This document shows positions 17,781-26,086 of a stretch of 64,000 bases of DNA, piece after piece. Every line of letters begins with the position of its first letter. Position 1 is the first letter of the stretch. The notes below the pieces were generated by a model. That model was not told where the DNA came from, did no database searches, and was given only the letters and a program-made list of their open reading frames with translations. The position numbers were made by a program, and so were the translations under genes. The stretch is from NCBI RefSeq assembly GCF_020544465.1, contig NZ_CP066126.1, positions 4,030,001-4,094,000 of the forward strand, given 5' to 3'. Source of the stretch: Chromobacterium rhizoryzae. GTDB taxonomy: Bacteria > Pseudomonadota > Gammaproteobacteria > Burkholderiales > Chromobacteriaceae.

Positions 17781-18401
17781 ATGACCACCCCGTTCATCAT
17801 CGGCGTTGCAGGCGGCAGCGGCAGCGGTAAAACCACGGTGACCAATCAAGTGCTGGAAACCATTGGCTCCGAGATGGCGGCAGTGATCATTCAAGACTAT
17901 TACTACCGCGATCAGAGCCATCTGACCTTCGAACAGCGGCTGGCCACCAACTACGACCACCCGCAAGCCTTCGACTGGCCGCTGCTGATCGAGCACATCG
18001 ACGATCTGCGCAACGGCCGCGCCATCGAAATGCCGGTCTACGACTTCGCCAACCACACCCGCGCCGAGGAAACCATCACCGTGCAGCCGGCGCCGGTCAT
18101 CGTCATCGAAGGCCTGTTCCCGCTGTACGACGCCGCGCTGCGCGACATGATGTCCTTGAAGATCTTCGTCGACACCGATTCCGACGTGCGCTTCATCCGT
18201 CGTCTCAAGCGCGACATCACCGAACGCGGCCGCACCACCGACAGCGTGATCGAACAATACCTGACCACGGTGCGCCCGATGCACAACCAGTTCATCGAGC
18301 CCACCAAGCGCTTCGCCGACGTGATCCTGCCGCACGGCGCCAATGATCCGGCGGTGGACATCATCACCACCAAGGTGGCCAGCCTGATGGTGCACAACTG
18401 A
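17781..18401 (+). CDS. udk: Uridine/cytidine kinase
   Basis: Udk phosphorylates uridine or cytidine to UMP or CMP with GTP/ATP in pyrimidine salvage. The 206-residue protein has the P-loop GVAGGSGSGKTTV (8-20), the family segment DYYYRDQSHLTFEQR, PVYDFANHTR, and the lid sequence RRLKRDITERGRT. Length is normal (E. coli 213). AAGGATAG lies upstream of the start. Confidence 0.95.
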   Translation: MTTPFIIGVAGGSGSGKTTVTNQVLETIGSEMAAVIIQDYYYRDQSHLTFEQRLATNYDHPQAFDWPLLIEHIDDLRNGRAIEMPVYDFANHTRAEETITVQPAPVIVIEGLFPLYDAALRDMMSLKIFVDTDSDVRFIRRLKRDITERGRTTDSVIEQYLTTVRPMHNQFIEPTKRFADVILPHGANDPAVDIITTKVASLMVHN

Positions 18402-18407
18402 TTTACC

Positions 18408-18448
18408 CGGCGGCGTCCGCGCCGCCGTCTTCCGCCCGCTTAGCGGGC
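18408..18448 (+). promoter_or_regulatory. Two tandem GC-rich hairpins upstream of a small ORF
   Basis: Stem 1 pairs 18408-18415 with 18420-18427 and stem 2 pairs 18434-18439 with 18443-18448. No T tract follows, so neither is a typical terminator. They lie between udk and the small ORF at 18469 and could stabilise or process the transcript. Confidence 0.4.
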
Positions 18449-18468
18449 CCCAAGCACAGGAGCACTCC

Positions 18469-18846
18469 ATGCACACAATCAAACCGCGCAATCCGCACGC
18501 TTGCGCGCCCATCATGAAAAAAGGCGGCGCCCACGGACAAAGCCGCTCCGGACAGCGCCAGGCCGGACGCCAGGCCATGCTGGCCGAACTGGATCTGGAT
18601 TGGGATCTGGATTGGAACGAAGCGGACGCCTATCCGCCGCAGCCGCAAGCCGCTGCCGACGACGAGCCGGCGGTTTTTGGCGACGTGAATAACAAAGAGC
18701 CGCGCAATGCGCGGCTCTTTGTTATTCACGGGGCCCAGCCGGCGTTTAAACGTCGGACTTCAACTGCAGCAAATCCCAACGATTGCCGTACAAGTCCTCG
18801 AACACCACCACGGTGCCGTATTCCTCCTCGCGCGGCTGCTCGCTGA
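18469..18846 (+). CDS. Small basic hypothetical protein; reading frame crosses a terminator
   Basis: Not recognised. AGGAG lies 6 nt before the ATG, so translation initiation is credible. The first 68 codons look protein-like: a basic N-terminal half (RNPHACAPIMKKGGAHGQSR, many Gln/Arg) and an acidic Asp/Trp-rich part (LDLDWDLDWNEADAY). The frame then runs straight through the 21-bp terminator stem at 18685-18729 and overlaps the opposite VOC gene. Removing one T from the T5 run at 18674-18678 would bring TGA at 18686-18688 into frame and give a 72-residue product. So the true 3' end is uncertain: a frameshift, a nonstop mRNA as known for arfA, or a genuinely long frame. It lacks the KGKGSY motif of ArfA. 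Confidence 0.45.
   Translation: MHTIKPRNPHACAPIMKKGGAHGQSRSGQRQAGRQAMLAELDLDWDLDWNEADAYPPQPQAAADDEPAVFGDVNNKEPRNARLFVIHGAQPAFKRRTSTAANPNDCRTSPRTPPRCRIPPRAAAR
18685..18729. terminator. Bidirectional terminator with 21-bp perfect stem
   Basis: 18685-18705 is perfectly complementary to 18709-18729 with a 3-nt loop, and A/T-rich outer arms serve both strands. It separates the plus-strand small ORF from the convergent VOC gene, yet it lies inside the open frame of the former. Confidence 0.9.
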
Positions 18847-19144
18847 AGCTCACGCCCGCCGCCGCCATGCGGCGGTAATCGCGCCAGAAATCGTCGGTAT
18901 GCAGGAAGAAACCCACGCGGCCGCCGGTCTGGCCGCCCACCGCCGCCTGCTGCCGCGCATTGCTCGCCTTGGCCAGCAGCAGCGCGCACTCGCTCGCTCC
19001 CGGCGGCGCCACGCGCACCCAGCGCTTGTCCTCGCCCTGGCGCTCATCCTCCAGCAAGACAAAGCCCAGCTTGTCCACATACCAGGCGATGGCTTCATCG
19101 TAATCCGTCACCACCAGGGCGACCGAACCCAAAAACTGTTTCAT
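18746..19144 (-). CDS. VOC (glyoxalase/bleomycin resistance) family protein
   Basis: The 132-residue protein has the paired beta-alpha-beta-beta-beta modules of the vicinal oxygen chelate fold: FLGSVALVVTDYDEAIAWYVDKLGF at the start and VVVFEDLYGNRWDLLQ at the end. The C-terminal EDLYGNRWDL motif contains a likely metal ligand (Glu). Substrate unknown. The start at 19144 is set by GGAG 6 nt upstream; an in-frame TTG at 19156 is less likely. Confidence 0.85.
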   Translation of the reverse strand: MKQFLGSVALVVTDYDEAIAWYVDKLGFVLLEDERQGEDKRWVRVAPPGASECALLLAKASNARQQAAVGGQTGGRVGFFLHTDDFWRDYRRMAAAGVSFSEQPREEEYGTVVVFEDLYGNRWDLLQLKSDV

Positions 19145-19156
19145 ATCATGCTCCAA

Positions 19157-19184
19157 ACAAAAACGGCGCCCCCGAGGACGCCGT
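19157..19184 (-). terminator. Terminator after suhB
   Basis: The stem pairs 19163-19168 with 19179-19184, extended by inner G-C pairs, and is followed on the minus strand by TTTTTG. It lies just before the VOC gene start. Confidence 0.7.
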
Positions 19185-19229
19185 GACGCGTTAGCCGCTC
19201 AAGCCCCAAGGGGCCCAAGCCGGCAGCGC

Positions 19230-20021
19230 TTACTTGCCGATATGCGGCGCCAGCGTATGCAGCAGCTGCGCCAGCACTTTCGGGTTGGCGGCGACGATGT
19301 CGCCGGACTCCAGCCAGCCTTGTTCGCCGGACAAATCGGTGACGATGCCGCCCGCTTCCTGCACGATCAGGCTGCCCGCGGCGATGTCCCAAGGCTTGAG
19401 GTTCAGCTCCCAGAAACCTTCCACGCGGCCGCAAGCGACATTGCACAGGTCCAGCGAGGCCGCGCCTTCGCGGCGTACGCCGGCGGTCTTGGCCAGCACA
19501 TCCTTGAGCATGCCCAGGTATTGGTCGATATAGCTTTGGTCGGACACCGGGAAGCCGGTGGCGATCACGCATTCATTCATCATGAAGCGTTTGGACACGC
19601 GGATGCGGCGATCGTTGAGGAAGGCGCCGACGCCGCGCGAGGCGGTGAACAGATCGTTGCGGTTGGGGTCGAAGACCACGGCTTGCTGCACCTGGCCCTT
19701 GTGCGCCAGCGCGATGGAGATCGCGTACTGCGGGTGGCCGTGCAGGAAGTTGGTAGTGCCGTCGATCGGATCGATGATCCACTCGTATTCCGACGAACCG
19801 ATGCCTTTCGCGCCGGACTCTTCTGCTAGAATCGCGTGCTTGGGATAAGCTTCCAGAATGGAAGCGATGATGGACTCTTCCGCGGCGCGGTCCACTTCGG
19901 TCACGAAGTCATTGTGTTTCTTGCGCTCTACGCGCACCGCGTCGAGATTCAGCGACGCGCGCTGGATGACACTGCCGGCGCGGCGAGCGGCTTTCACCGC
20001 GACATTGAGCATCGGATGCAT
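19230..20021 (-). CDS. suhB: Inositol-1-monophosphatase family protein SuhB
   Basis: The 263-residue protein has the Mg2+-binding motifs of inositol monophosphatases: LAEESG (near 66), WIIDPIDGTTNFLHG (near 81) and the C-terminal PWDIAAGSLIVQEAGG. In enterobacteria SuhB also acts in rRNA antitermination complexes with NusA; that role here is inferred from orthology. The N terminus MHPMLNVAVKAARRAG matches the family. It is divergent from trmJ, sharing a ~190-bp upstream region. Confidence 0.93.
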   Translation of the reverse strand: MHPMLNVAVKAARRAGSVIQRASLNLDAVRVERKKHNDFVTEVDRAAEESIIASILEAYPKHAILAEESGAKGIGSSEYEWIIDPIDGTTNFLHGHPQYAISIALAHKGQVQQAVVFDPNRNDLFTASRGVGAFLNDRRIRVSKRFMMNECVIATGFPVSDQSYIDQYLGMLKDVLAKTAGVRREGAASLDLCNVACGRVEGFWELNLKPWDIAAGSLIVQEAGGIVTDLSGEQGWLESGDIVAANPKVLAQLLHTLAPHIGK

Positions 20022-20223
20022 TGACGGCCTCTACACTTTCAACCATGACAGACGTCCGCCACATGACGCGACGTCTGCTAGTAACAATCTGGGTTAAGGA
20101 ACAAGAAAAACCCGGCGCAATCGGGCAAGGCCGCACGCCTGCCCAATCCGGCAAACGCTGGCCTTGCGCGCAAAACGGCGCGCGGGCTTTCGATAAGCCG
20201 GCTATTTTAATGTGAAACTGCTG

Positions 20224-21003
20224 ATGAATAAACCCCAAGTACCTGATTTTCTGAAAAACATTCGCATCGTGTTGGCCCGCCCCAACCATCCGGGCAATAT
20301 CGGCTCCGCCGCCCGGGCGATGAAAACCATGGGCCTGAGCCGGCTGTATCTGGTTGAACCCAAAGTGTTTCCCAGCGACGAGGCCAATACGCTGGCCTCC
20401 GGCGCGGTGGATCTTCTGGAGCAGGCCACCGTGGTGTCCAGCCTGGCCGAGGCCTTGCAAGACGTCACCATCGCCTGCGCGCTGACCAGCCGCCGTCGCG
20501 AGCTGACCACCCCGCTGTCCACCCCGCGCCAGACCACGCCGGAACTGGTGGCGCGCGCCCGCGCCGGCGAACAGGTGGCCCTGGTGTTCGGCAACGAGAC
20601 CTTCGGCCTGTCCATTGAAGAAGTCGAACAATGCAACCGCCTGGTGACCATCCCCGGCAACCCGGACTACTTCTCGCTGAATCTGGCGATGGCGGTGCAG
20701 GTGATGACTTACGAACTGTTCAGCCACACCGGCGTGGACGTCGACTATCTGCGCGCAGACAGCGACGCGGCGGCGCTGGGCGAGGTGGAGGGCTTCTGCG
20801 GCCACCTGGAACAGACCATGGACAAGATAGGCTATTTCCGCCGCCGCAACAGCGAACGGATGATGCGCCGGATGCGCACCCTGTTCAACCGCTCCGGCCT
20901 GCTGCGCGAGGAAATCGACATCCTGCGCGGCTTCCTCAAACAGGTGCAGCGCGCCGCCGACGGCGAAGTCCGCCGCGACGCGCCCGGACAGGATGGCGAA
21001 TAA
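20224..21003 (+). CDS. trmJ: tRNA (cytidine/uridine-2'-O-)-methyltransferase TrmJ
   Basis: TrmJ methylates the 2'-O of nucleotide 32 in several tRNAs. The 259-residue SPOUT-class protein has motif 1 (RPNHPGNIGSAARAMKTMGL), motif 2 (ALVFGNETFGLS) and motif 3 (IPGNPDYFSLNLAMAVQVMTYEL), whose knot binds SAM. A GTG at 20212 would add four residues; neither start has a clear ribosome site, and the ATG is preferred. It overlaps the DUF1853 gene by 11 bp. Confidence 0.92.
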   Translation: MNKPQVPDFLKNIRIVLARPNHPGNIGSAARAMKTMGLSRLYLVEPKVFPSDEANTLASGAVDLLEQATVVSSLAEALQDVTIACALTSRRRELTTPLSTPRQTTPELVARARAGEQVALVFGNETFGLSIEEVEQCNRLVTIPGNPDYFSLNLAMAVQVMTYELFSHTGVDVDYLRADSDAAALGEVEGFCGHLEQTMDKIGYFRRRNSERMMRRMRTLFNRSGLLREEIDILRGFLKQVQRAADGEVRRDAPGQDGE

Positions 21004-21916
21004 GCCGCCGTTCACCCTGCCCTACGCGCACCCGGCGGTGCGCGATCTGGCTTTTCTGCTCTCCGCGCCCTCTCCCTGGCGCAGCGGCGCGGACATCCCG
21101 CCGCAGCGGCTGCTGGGGGCCGACGGCCCGGCCTTGCTGCAAACGCTGGACGCCGATCCTGCCGAACTTCAGCACTGGCTGGCGCGCCAGCCCACCCGCC
21201 GTCTGGGCCATTACGCGGAACGGCTGCTGTCCTTCTGGTTCCGGCTGGCGCCGCACATCGAACTGGTGGCCAGCAATCTGCCGGTGCGCGCGCCGGACGG
21301 CCGCACCGTCGGCGAGTTCGACTTCCTGCTGCGCCTAGACGGCCAACCGCTGCATCTGGAAGCCGCCAGCAAGTTCTATCTGCAACTGGGCCGCAGCGCG
21401 GACACCTTGACCGGCCCCAGCCTGCGCGACGCCTGGGCGCTGAAAGCCCATAAACTGCAAACCCAGCTGCGCCTGTCCCGCCACCCGGCGGCGCAAGCGA
21501 CGCTTCCGGCGGGCTTTGAGGGCTGCGCGGTCGGCGCCCGGCTCAGCGGCTGGCTCTTCCACGCCCGCGACACCGCGCCGGAAGCGCCGCCCGGCGCCCA
21601 GCCGCTGTACGGGCAATACTGGCCGCTGCGCGGCGACTGGCCGGCGTTGAATGCGGATTCGCGCTGGGCCTGGCTGCCCAGGCTCAGTTGGCTGGCGCCG
21701 GCGCGCCGCTCACGGGAACACACCGCCGACGCGGCGGAACTGCGCGCGCGCCTGGAACAGGCCGAGGCGCCGCAGCTACTGGCCGAACTGCAACCCGGCC
21801 CCGACGGCGACTGGCATGAAGTGGCCCGCGGCTTCGCCGTGCCGCCGGGCTGGCCTCAGGAAGCGCCGCTGTCGCGGCTGCTGCTGCAAATCGCGGACTG
21901 CGCGCCGGCCCCATGA
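20993..21916 (+). CDS. DUF1853 family protein
   Basis: A 307-residue cytoplasmic protein of the uncharacterised DUF1853 family. Recognisable parts are the N-terminal HPAVRDLAFLLSAPSPW, the HYAERLLSFWF stretch and the central VGEFDFLLR-LDGQPLHLEAASKFYL segment, which looks like a nuclease-type beta core (E-F-D...E-A-x-K) of the restriction endonuclease fold. That fold is my inference. It overlaps trmJ by 11 bp, so the two are translated together, perhaps hinting at RNA metabolism. Confidence 0.82.
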   Translation: MANKPPFTLPYAHPAVRDLAFLLSAPSPWRSGADIPPQRLLGADGPALLQTLDADPAELQHWLARQPTRRLGHYAERLLSFWFRLAPHIELVASNLPVRAPDGRTVGEFDFLLRLDGQPLHLEAASKFYLQLGRSADTLTGPSLRDAWALKAHKLQTQLRLSRHPAAQATLPAGFEGCAVGARLSGWLFHARDTAPEAPPGAQPLYGQYWPLRGDWPALNADSRWAWLPRLSWLAPARRSREHTADAAELRARLEQAEAPQLLAELQPGPDGDWHEVARGFAVPPGWPQEAPLSRLLLQIADCAPAP

Positions 21917-21943
21917 AAAAAGGCAAGCCCGAGGGCTTGCCTT
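21915..21943 (-). terminator. Terminator of fnr
   Basis: An 11-bp stem (21920-21930 with 21933-21943) is followed on the minus strand by TTTTTT. On the plus strand the weaker tail GCGTTTT may also end the DUF1853 transcript. Confidence 0.85.
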
Positions 21944-21975
21944 GCGTTTTCCATCTGTCCGCCCGCGCGGCGGAA

Positions 21976-22722
21976 TCAATGTCCGTTGGCGTGAGCGCAG
22001 CCGGAAATCAGCGCCTTCAATTCGTCCACCATCACCAGTTGGATGTGCTTGTGATCGACGGTGATCCAGCCTTGCTGCTGGAACTTGGACAGCGTGCGGC
22101 TGACGGTTTCCAGCTTCAGGCCGAGGAAGCTGCCGATTTCCTCGCGGCTCATGCGCAGGATGAAGTCGTTGGCGGCGAAGCCGCGGGTGGACAGACGCTG
22201 CGACAGATTGAGCAGGAAGGCGGCCAGGCGCTCTTCCGCCTTCATGTTGCCCAATAACAACATTACATTCTGATCGCGAACGATCTCGCGGCTCATCAGA
22301 CGGTAGAAATGGTGCTGCAGGGTGGGAATTTCGCGGCCCAGGCTCTCCATGCGGCTGAACGGCAGCTCGCACACCTCGCTGTCCTCCAGCGCGATGGCGT
22401 CGCAGCCGTGCACATTGGCGGAAATGCCGTCCAGGCCCATCAGTTCGCCGGACATATGGAAGCCTGTGACCTGCTCGCGGCCGTCCTGGCTGGCGACGCT
22501 GGTCTTGAAGAAGCCGGTGCGCACCGCGAACAGCGAACGGAAGCCTTCGCCGCTGCGGAACAAGTACTCGCCGCGCTTCAAACGGCGGCTTTGGCGGATC
22601 ACCGCGTCGAGCTGGGTCAGCTCCTCGCGGTTAAGCCCCACAGGTAGACAAAGTTCCTTCAGGCTGCAGTTGGAGCAGGAGACCTTCAGGTTATGCAAAG
22701 AGATATGGTTCTGATCGGACAT
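21976..22722 (-). CDS. fnr: Anaerobic regulator FNR
   Basis: FNR senses oxygen through a [4Fe-4S] cluster and activates anaerobic genes. The 248-residue protein has the three N-terminal ligands Cys16, Cys19, Cys25 (VSCSNCSLKELCLP) and the fourth, Cys107 (HGCDAIAL). The recognition helix reads LKLETVSRTLSKFQ, with the E-x-x-S-R that contacts TTGAT half-sites. The start at 22722 gives the normal family length. It is divergent from hemN, and an FNR box at 22753-22766 lies 31 bp upstream of this start. Confidence 0.95.
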   Translation of the reverse strand: MSDQNHISLHNLKVSCSNCSLKELCLPVGLNREELTQLDAVIRQSRRLKRGEYLFRSGEGFRSLFAVRTGFFKTSVASQDGREQVTGFHMSGELMGLDGISANVHGCDAIALEDSEVCELPFSRMESLGREIPTLQHHFYRLMSREIVRDQNVMLLLGNMKAEERLAAFLLNLSQRLSTRGFAANDFILRMSREEIGSFLGLKLETVSRTLSKFQQQGWITVDHKHIQLVMVDELKALISGCAHANGH

Positions 22723-22752
22723 GGCATGTTTAGTACAAGCTTGCGATGAAGC

Positions 22753-22766
22753 TTGACCCTTATCAA
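22753..22766. promoter_or_regulatory. FNR box between fnr and hemN
   Basis: TTGACCCTTATCAA matches TTGAT-N4-ATCAA in 9 of 10 defined positions. It is placed to control fnr, hemN or both. Confidence 0.8.
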
Positions 22767-22831
22767 AGCGAAATTCGCAGGATTTCCGCAAATTTACCAG
22801 TCCACCAGAGGTTTTGCCATCCAAATACGAC

Positions 22832-24238
22832 ATGAAGACCACCCACCCATTTTCTCCTGCCCATTTTGAATTCGACCGCGCGCTGATTGAGCGCCTCGAC
22901 GGGACAGGTCCTAGATATACGTCATACCCGACAGCGGATCGCTTTACGCCGGGTTTTGCCGAAAGAGACTACATCCACTGGCTACGGCAGCGCAGCATCG
23001 GCGCCAACCGGAAACCTTTATCATTGTACGCTCATATACCTTTTTGCAACACTATCTGCTACTACTGCGGTTGCAACAAGATCATCACCAAGGACAGCGG
23101 CAAAGCGGACTTGTACCTGGACTACCTGGAGAAGGAGGTCCGCATGATCGCCTCCTGTCTGGGCCGCCGCGAGCAAGTGATACAGCTGCATTTCGGCGGC
23201 GGCACCCCCACTTTCTTGTCCGACGCGCAACTGGAACGATTGATGACCTTGCTCAAGACTCATTTCGAGTTCTTGAAGGAGGGGGAGTATTCCATAGAAA
23301 TAGACCCGCGCAAAGTCAGCGCGGCGACAATCTTCAAACTGGCCGAACTCGGCTTCAACCGCATCAGCGTCGGGATTCAGGACTTTGAACCGGCGGTGCA
23401 GCAGGCGGTGAACCGGGTGCAGTCCGAAGAGGAAACACTGGAGGTGATCCAGGCCGCGCGCGACGCCGGCTTCAAGTCCGTCAGCGTCGATCTGATCTAC
23501 GGCCTGCCGCTGCAGACCCGGGAATCGGTGCGCCGCACGCTGGACAAGGTGATCGCCATCGGGCCGGACCGGCTGGCGCTGTACAACTACGCCCACCTGC
23601 CCACCGTGTTCATGCCGCAGCGGCGCATCAACGAGGCCGATCTGCCCTCGCCGGAAACCAAGCTGGACATCCTGCAGGACTCGGTGCAGCGCCTGGCCGA
23701 CGCCGGCTATGTCTTCATCGGCATGGATCACTTCGCCAAGCCGGACGACGAACTGGCCTCCGCCCTGCGCCAGGGCCGGCTGCAACGCAATTTCCAGGGT
23801 TACTCCACCCATGCGGACTGCGACATGATCGGTCTTGGCGTGTCCTCCATCGGCAAGATCGGCCCCTGTTACAGCCAGAGCGCCAAGGACTTGGACAGTT
23901 ATTACGCGGCGCTGGACAGCGGCCATCTGCCGGTGTTGCGCGGGCTGACGCTGGACAATGACGACATCCTGCGCCGCAGCATCATCCAGGGCCTGATGTG
24001 TCGCTTCTCGCTGTCGGTGGAGGCGCTGGAAGAGATCCACGGCATCAACTTCGCCGAGTACTTCGCCGAAGAACTGCCGCAGATCCGCGAATACCAGCAA
24101 CTGGGCCTGCTGTCCTTCGACGGCGACTTCATCATGGTGGAGCCCAAGGGCCGCTTCCTGATCCGCAATATCGCGATGATCTTCGACCGGCATCTGCGAG
24201 AGCGCCGCACCCAGGCGCGCTACTCCAAGACCATTTGA
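22832..24238 (+). CDS. hemN: Oxygen-independent coproporphyrinogen III oxidase
   Basis: HemN is a radical-SAM enzyme that decarboxylates coproporphyrinogen III to protoporphyrinogen IX without oxygen. The 468-residue protein has the cluster motif Cys72-x3-Cys76-x2-Cys79 followed by Cys81 (HIPFCNTICYYCGC), the GGGTPTFL loop and the HemN C-terminal domain. The N terminus contains the GPRYTSYPTADRF segment of true HemN rather than HemW. Starts at 22832 (ATG) or 22814 (TTG) are possible; the ATG is chosen. Confidence 0.94.
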   Translation: MKTTHPFSPAHFEFDRALIERLDGTGPRYTSYPTADRFTPGFAERDYIHWLRQRSIGANRKPLSLYAHIPFCNTICYYCGCNKIITKDSGKADLYLDYLEKEVRMIASCLGRREQVIQLHFGGGTPTFLSDAQLERLMTLLKTHFEFLKEGEYSIEIDPRKVSAATIFKLAELGFNRISVGIQDFEPAVQQAVNRVQSEEETLEVIQAARDAGFKSVSVDLIYGLPLQTRESVRRTLDKVIAIGPDRLALYNYAHLPTVFMPQRRINEADLPSPETKLDILQDSVQRLADAGYVFIGMDHFAKPDDELASALRQGRLQRNFQGYSTHADCDMIGLGVSSIGKIGPCYSQSAKDLDSYYAALDSGHLPVLRGLTLDNDDILRRSIIQGLMCRFSLSVEALEEIHGINFAEYFAEELPQIREYQQLGLLSFDGDFIMVEPKGRFLIRNIAMIFDRHLRERRTQARYSKTI

Positions 24239-24253
24239 ACGGGGCTAGCAACA

Positions 24254-24283
24254 AAACAGCCCGCGTCTGGACGCGGGCTGTTT
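24254..24283. terminator. Bidirectional terminator between hemN and the AGCS symporter gene
   Basis: A perfect 14-bp stem (24254-24267 with 24270-24283) carries AAAA and TTT at its outer ends and serves the two convergent genes. Confidence 0.88.
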
Positions 24284-24305
24284 ATCGTTGGAGCCGGACG
24301 CAGGC

Positions 24306-25721
24306 TTACCAGATGTCTTTTTCCACCTTGGCGGCCAGTTCCGGGTAATCCGCCACCTTGAACACCGGGGTGGACTCGCCCCGCTTCAGCTGACGCTCGT
24401 AATCCTTCAGCACGATGAAGAAATAACGCGACAGCAGCACGATGGCCACCAGATTGATCAGCGCCATCAGGCCCATGGCGAAGTCGGCCATATCCCACAC
24501 CAGCGGCAGGCTGGCCACCGCGCCGAACATCACCATCGCCAGCACGATCAGACGGAAGGCCAGCAAGATCCCCTTATTGCTGCGGATGAATTCGACATTG
24601 CCCTCGGCGTAAGCGTAATTGCCGATGATGGTGGAAAAAGCGAACAGGAACATCGCCACCGCTAGGAAGGACGCGCCTATCGGGCCGAACTGCGATTCGA
24701 TCGCCTTCTGCGTCAGCGCCACGCCGCTCAAACCCTGGTCATACACGCCGGACAGCAGAATGATGGCGGCGGTGGCGGTACAGATCACCATGGTGTCGAT
24801 GAAGACGCCGAACATCTGGATCGCGCCCTGACTCGCCGGGTGACGCGAAGTCGCCGTCGCCGCCGCGTTGGGGGCGGAGCCCATGCCCGCCTCATTGGAG
24901 AACAGGCCGCGCTTGATGCCCAGCATCATCGCCTGGCTCACCGCATAGCCGGCAAAGCCGCCCGCCGCCTGCTCCAGACCGAAGGCGCTCTTGACGATCA
25001 ACACGATCAAACCCGGCAGCTCGGCCGCGTGCGCCGCCAAGACATAGAAGGTCATCAGCAGATAAATGGCCGCCATCACCGGCACCAGCCACTCGGCCAC
25101 CCGCGCCACCGAGCGCACGCCGCCAAAAATGATGGGGGCAGTCATCACCACCAGGGCGATGCCCACCATATAGCGGTTCCAGCCCCAGGCGCCCTCGGTG
25201 GCCGCCACGATGGAGTTGGCCTGCACCGCGTTGAACACCAGGCCGAAGGCCAGGATCAGACACAGGGCGAAGATCACGCCCAGCCAGCGTTGCCCCAGGC
25301 CTTTCTGGATGTAGTAGGCCGGGCCGCCGCGGAAGGTGTCGTCATGGTGATTGGTCTTGAACAGCTGCGCCAAAGTCGATTCGGCGAAAGCGCTGGCCAT
25401 GCCCAGCATGGCGGTCAGCCACATCCAGAACACCGCGCCGGGGCCGCCGGCGGCAATGGCGATGGCCACGCCGGCGATATTGCCGGTGCCCACCCGGCTG
25501 GCGAGGCCGGTGGCGAAAGCCTGGAACGGCGAAATATCGTCCTTGCTGCGATGGCCGCCGCGGCCGCCCATCATTTCGCGCCAGCCGCGCGCGAACAGCC
25601 TCAGCTGCAACAGGCCGGAACGCAACGAGAAATACAAGCCGACGGCCAACAACAGACCGATCAGCATCTTGCCCCAAATCACATCATTGGCGGCATTGAT
25701 AAACGAATGAAGCAAGTCCAT
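24306..25721 (-). CDS. Sodium:alanine symporter family (AGCS) transporter
   Basis: The 471-residue inner-membrane protein imports alanine, glycine or a related amino acid with Na+. It has about ten or eleven membrane segments and the family signatures ATGLASRVGTGNIAGVAIAI (Na+/substrate site), GGPAYYIQKGLG, and GIKRGLFSNEAGMGSAPNAAA. AAGAGG lies 5 nt before the ATG. Its roughly 190-nt leader has nested complementary segments (see 25804-25900), so the gene may be controlled by an RNA structure. Confidence 0.92.
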   Translation of the reverse strand: MDLLHSFINAANDVIWGKMLIGLLLAVGLYFSLRSGLLQLRLFARGWREMMGGRGGHRSKDDISPFQAFATGLASRVGTGNIAGVAIAIAAGGPGAVFWMWLTAMLGMASAFAESTLAQLFKTNHHDDTFRGGPAYYIQKGLGQRWLGVIFALCLILAFGLVFNAVQANSIVAATEGAWGWNRYMVGIALVVMTAPIIFGGVRSVARVAEWLVPVMAAIYLLMTFYVLAAHAAELPGLIVLIVKSAFGLEQAAGGFAGYAVSQAMMLGIKRGLFSNEAGMGSAPNAAATATSRHPASQGAIQMFGVFIDTMVICTATAAIILLSGVYDQGLSGVALTQKAIESQFGPIGASFLAVAMFLFAFSTIIGNYAYAEGNVEFIRSNKGILLAFRLIVLAMVMFGAVASLPLVWDMADFAMGLMALINLVAIVLLSRYFFIVLKDYERQLKRGESTPVFKVADYPELAAKVEKDIW

Positions 25722-25803
25722 GGATCCTCTTAAAGCTCTGAGCGTGGCAATCTGGAAATGGGCGACGCGCGCCGGAAGGATTTCAGACTGGAAGATTGAC
25801 CCC

Positions 25804-25900
25804 GTCCCGATCTTGGCGCCGGGCTCGAGGGTTGCGGTCTTGACGAGACGGCTCCCCGCGGCCGTCAGGCCGCCTGCTTCGGGACACCGCTTCGTCAGAC
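25804..25900 (-). ncRNA. Candidate structured leader RNA with possible pseudoknot
   Basis: Read on the minus strand: P1 pairs 25900-25892 with 25846-25837 (nine pairs, one bulged base at 25841); inside it a hairpin pairs 25873-25868 with 25863-25858; and GTCCCGA at 25885-25879, inside the P1 loop, is complementary to 25810-25804 downstream, giving pseudoknot topology. It sits 82 nt before the symporter start. It matches no riboswitch class I know; the evidence is complementarity only. Confidence 0.4.
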
Positions 25901-26063
25901 TGTTTTGATGCGAAACCCGGCGAATTTAGCAAAATAGAGTGATTGCTGGCAATGCCGGACGCCATCGGCCAAAGCCGCGCCAGCCGGCTTTCCGTCGCGC
26001 CCGGGAACGCCTTTGTCATTGATCCCGTCCAGAGAGCGGCCTATTTATCCAAGCACAAAACAA

Positions 26064-26086
26064 TCAAAAGTCATTTTTGATGACTT
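26064..26086. repeat. Two overlapping short inverted repeats upstream of the chemoreceptor gene
   Basis: TCAAAA (26064-26069) pairs with TTTTGA (26075-26080), and AAGTCAT (26068-26074) pairs with ATGACTT (26080-26086). The region is AT-rich against a GC-rich background and could be a regulator site. Confidence 0.4.

Noticed and set aside
18469..18846. Assignment of the small ORF as ArfA
   Set aside because: The terminator-in-frame layout is similar, but the conserved KGKGSY-type core is missing, so the name is not supported.
25722..25921. Glycine riboswitch in the symporter leader
   Set aside because: Glycine riboswitches precede such genes in some betaproteobacteria, but the expected paired aptamer consensus is not present.
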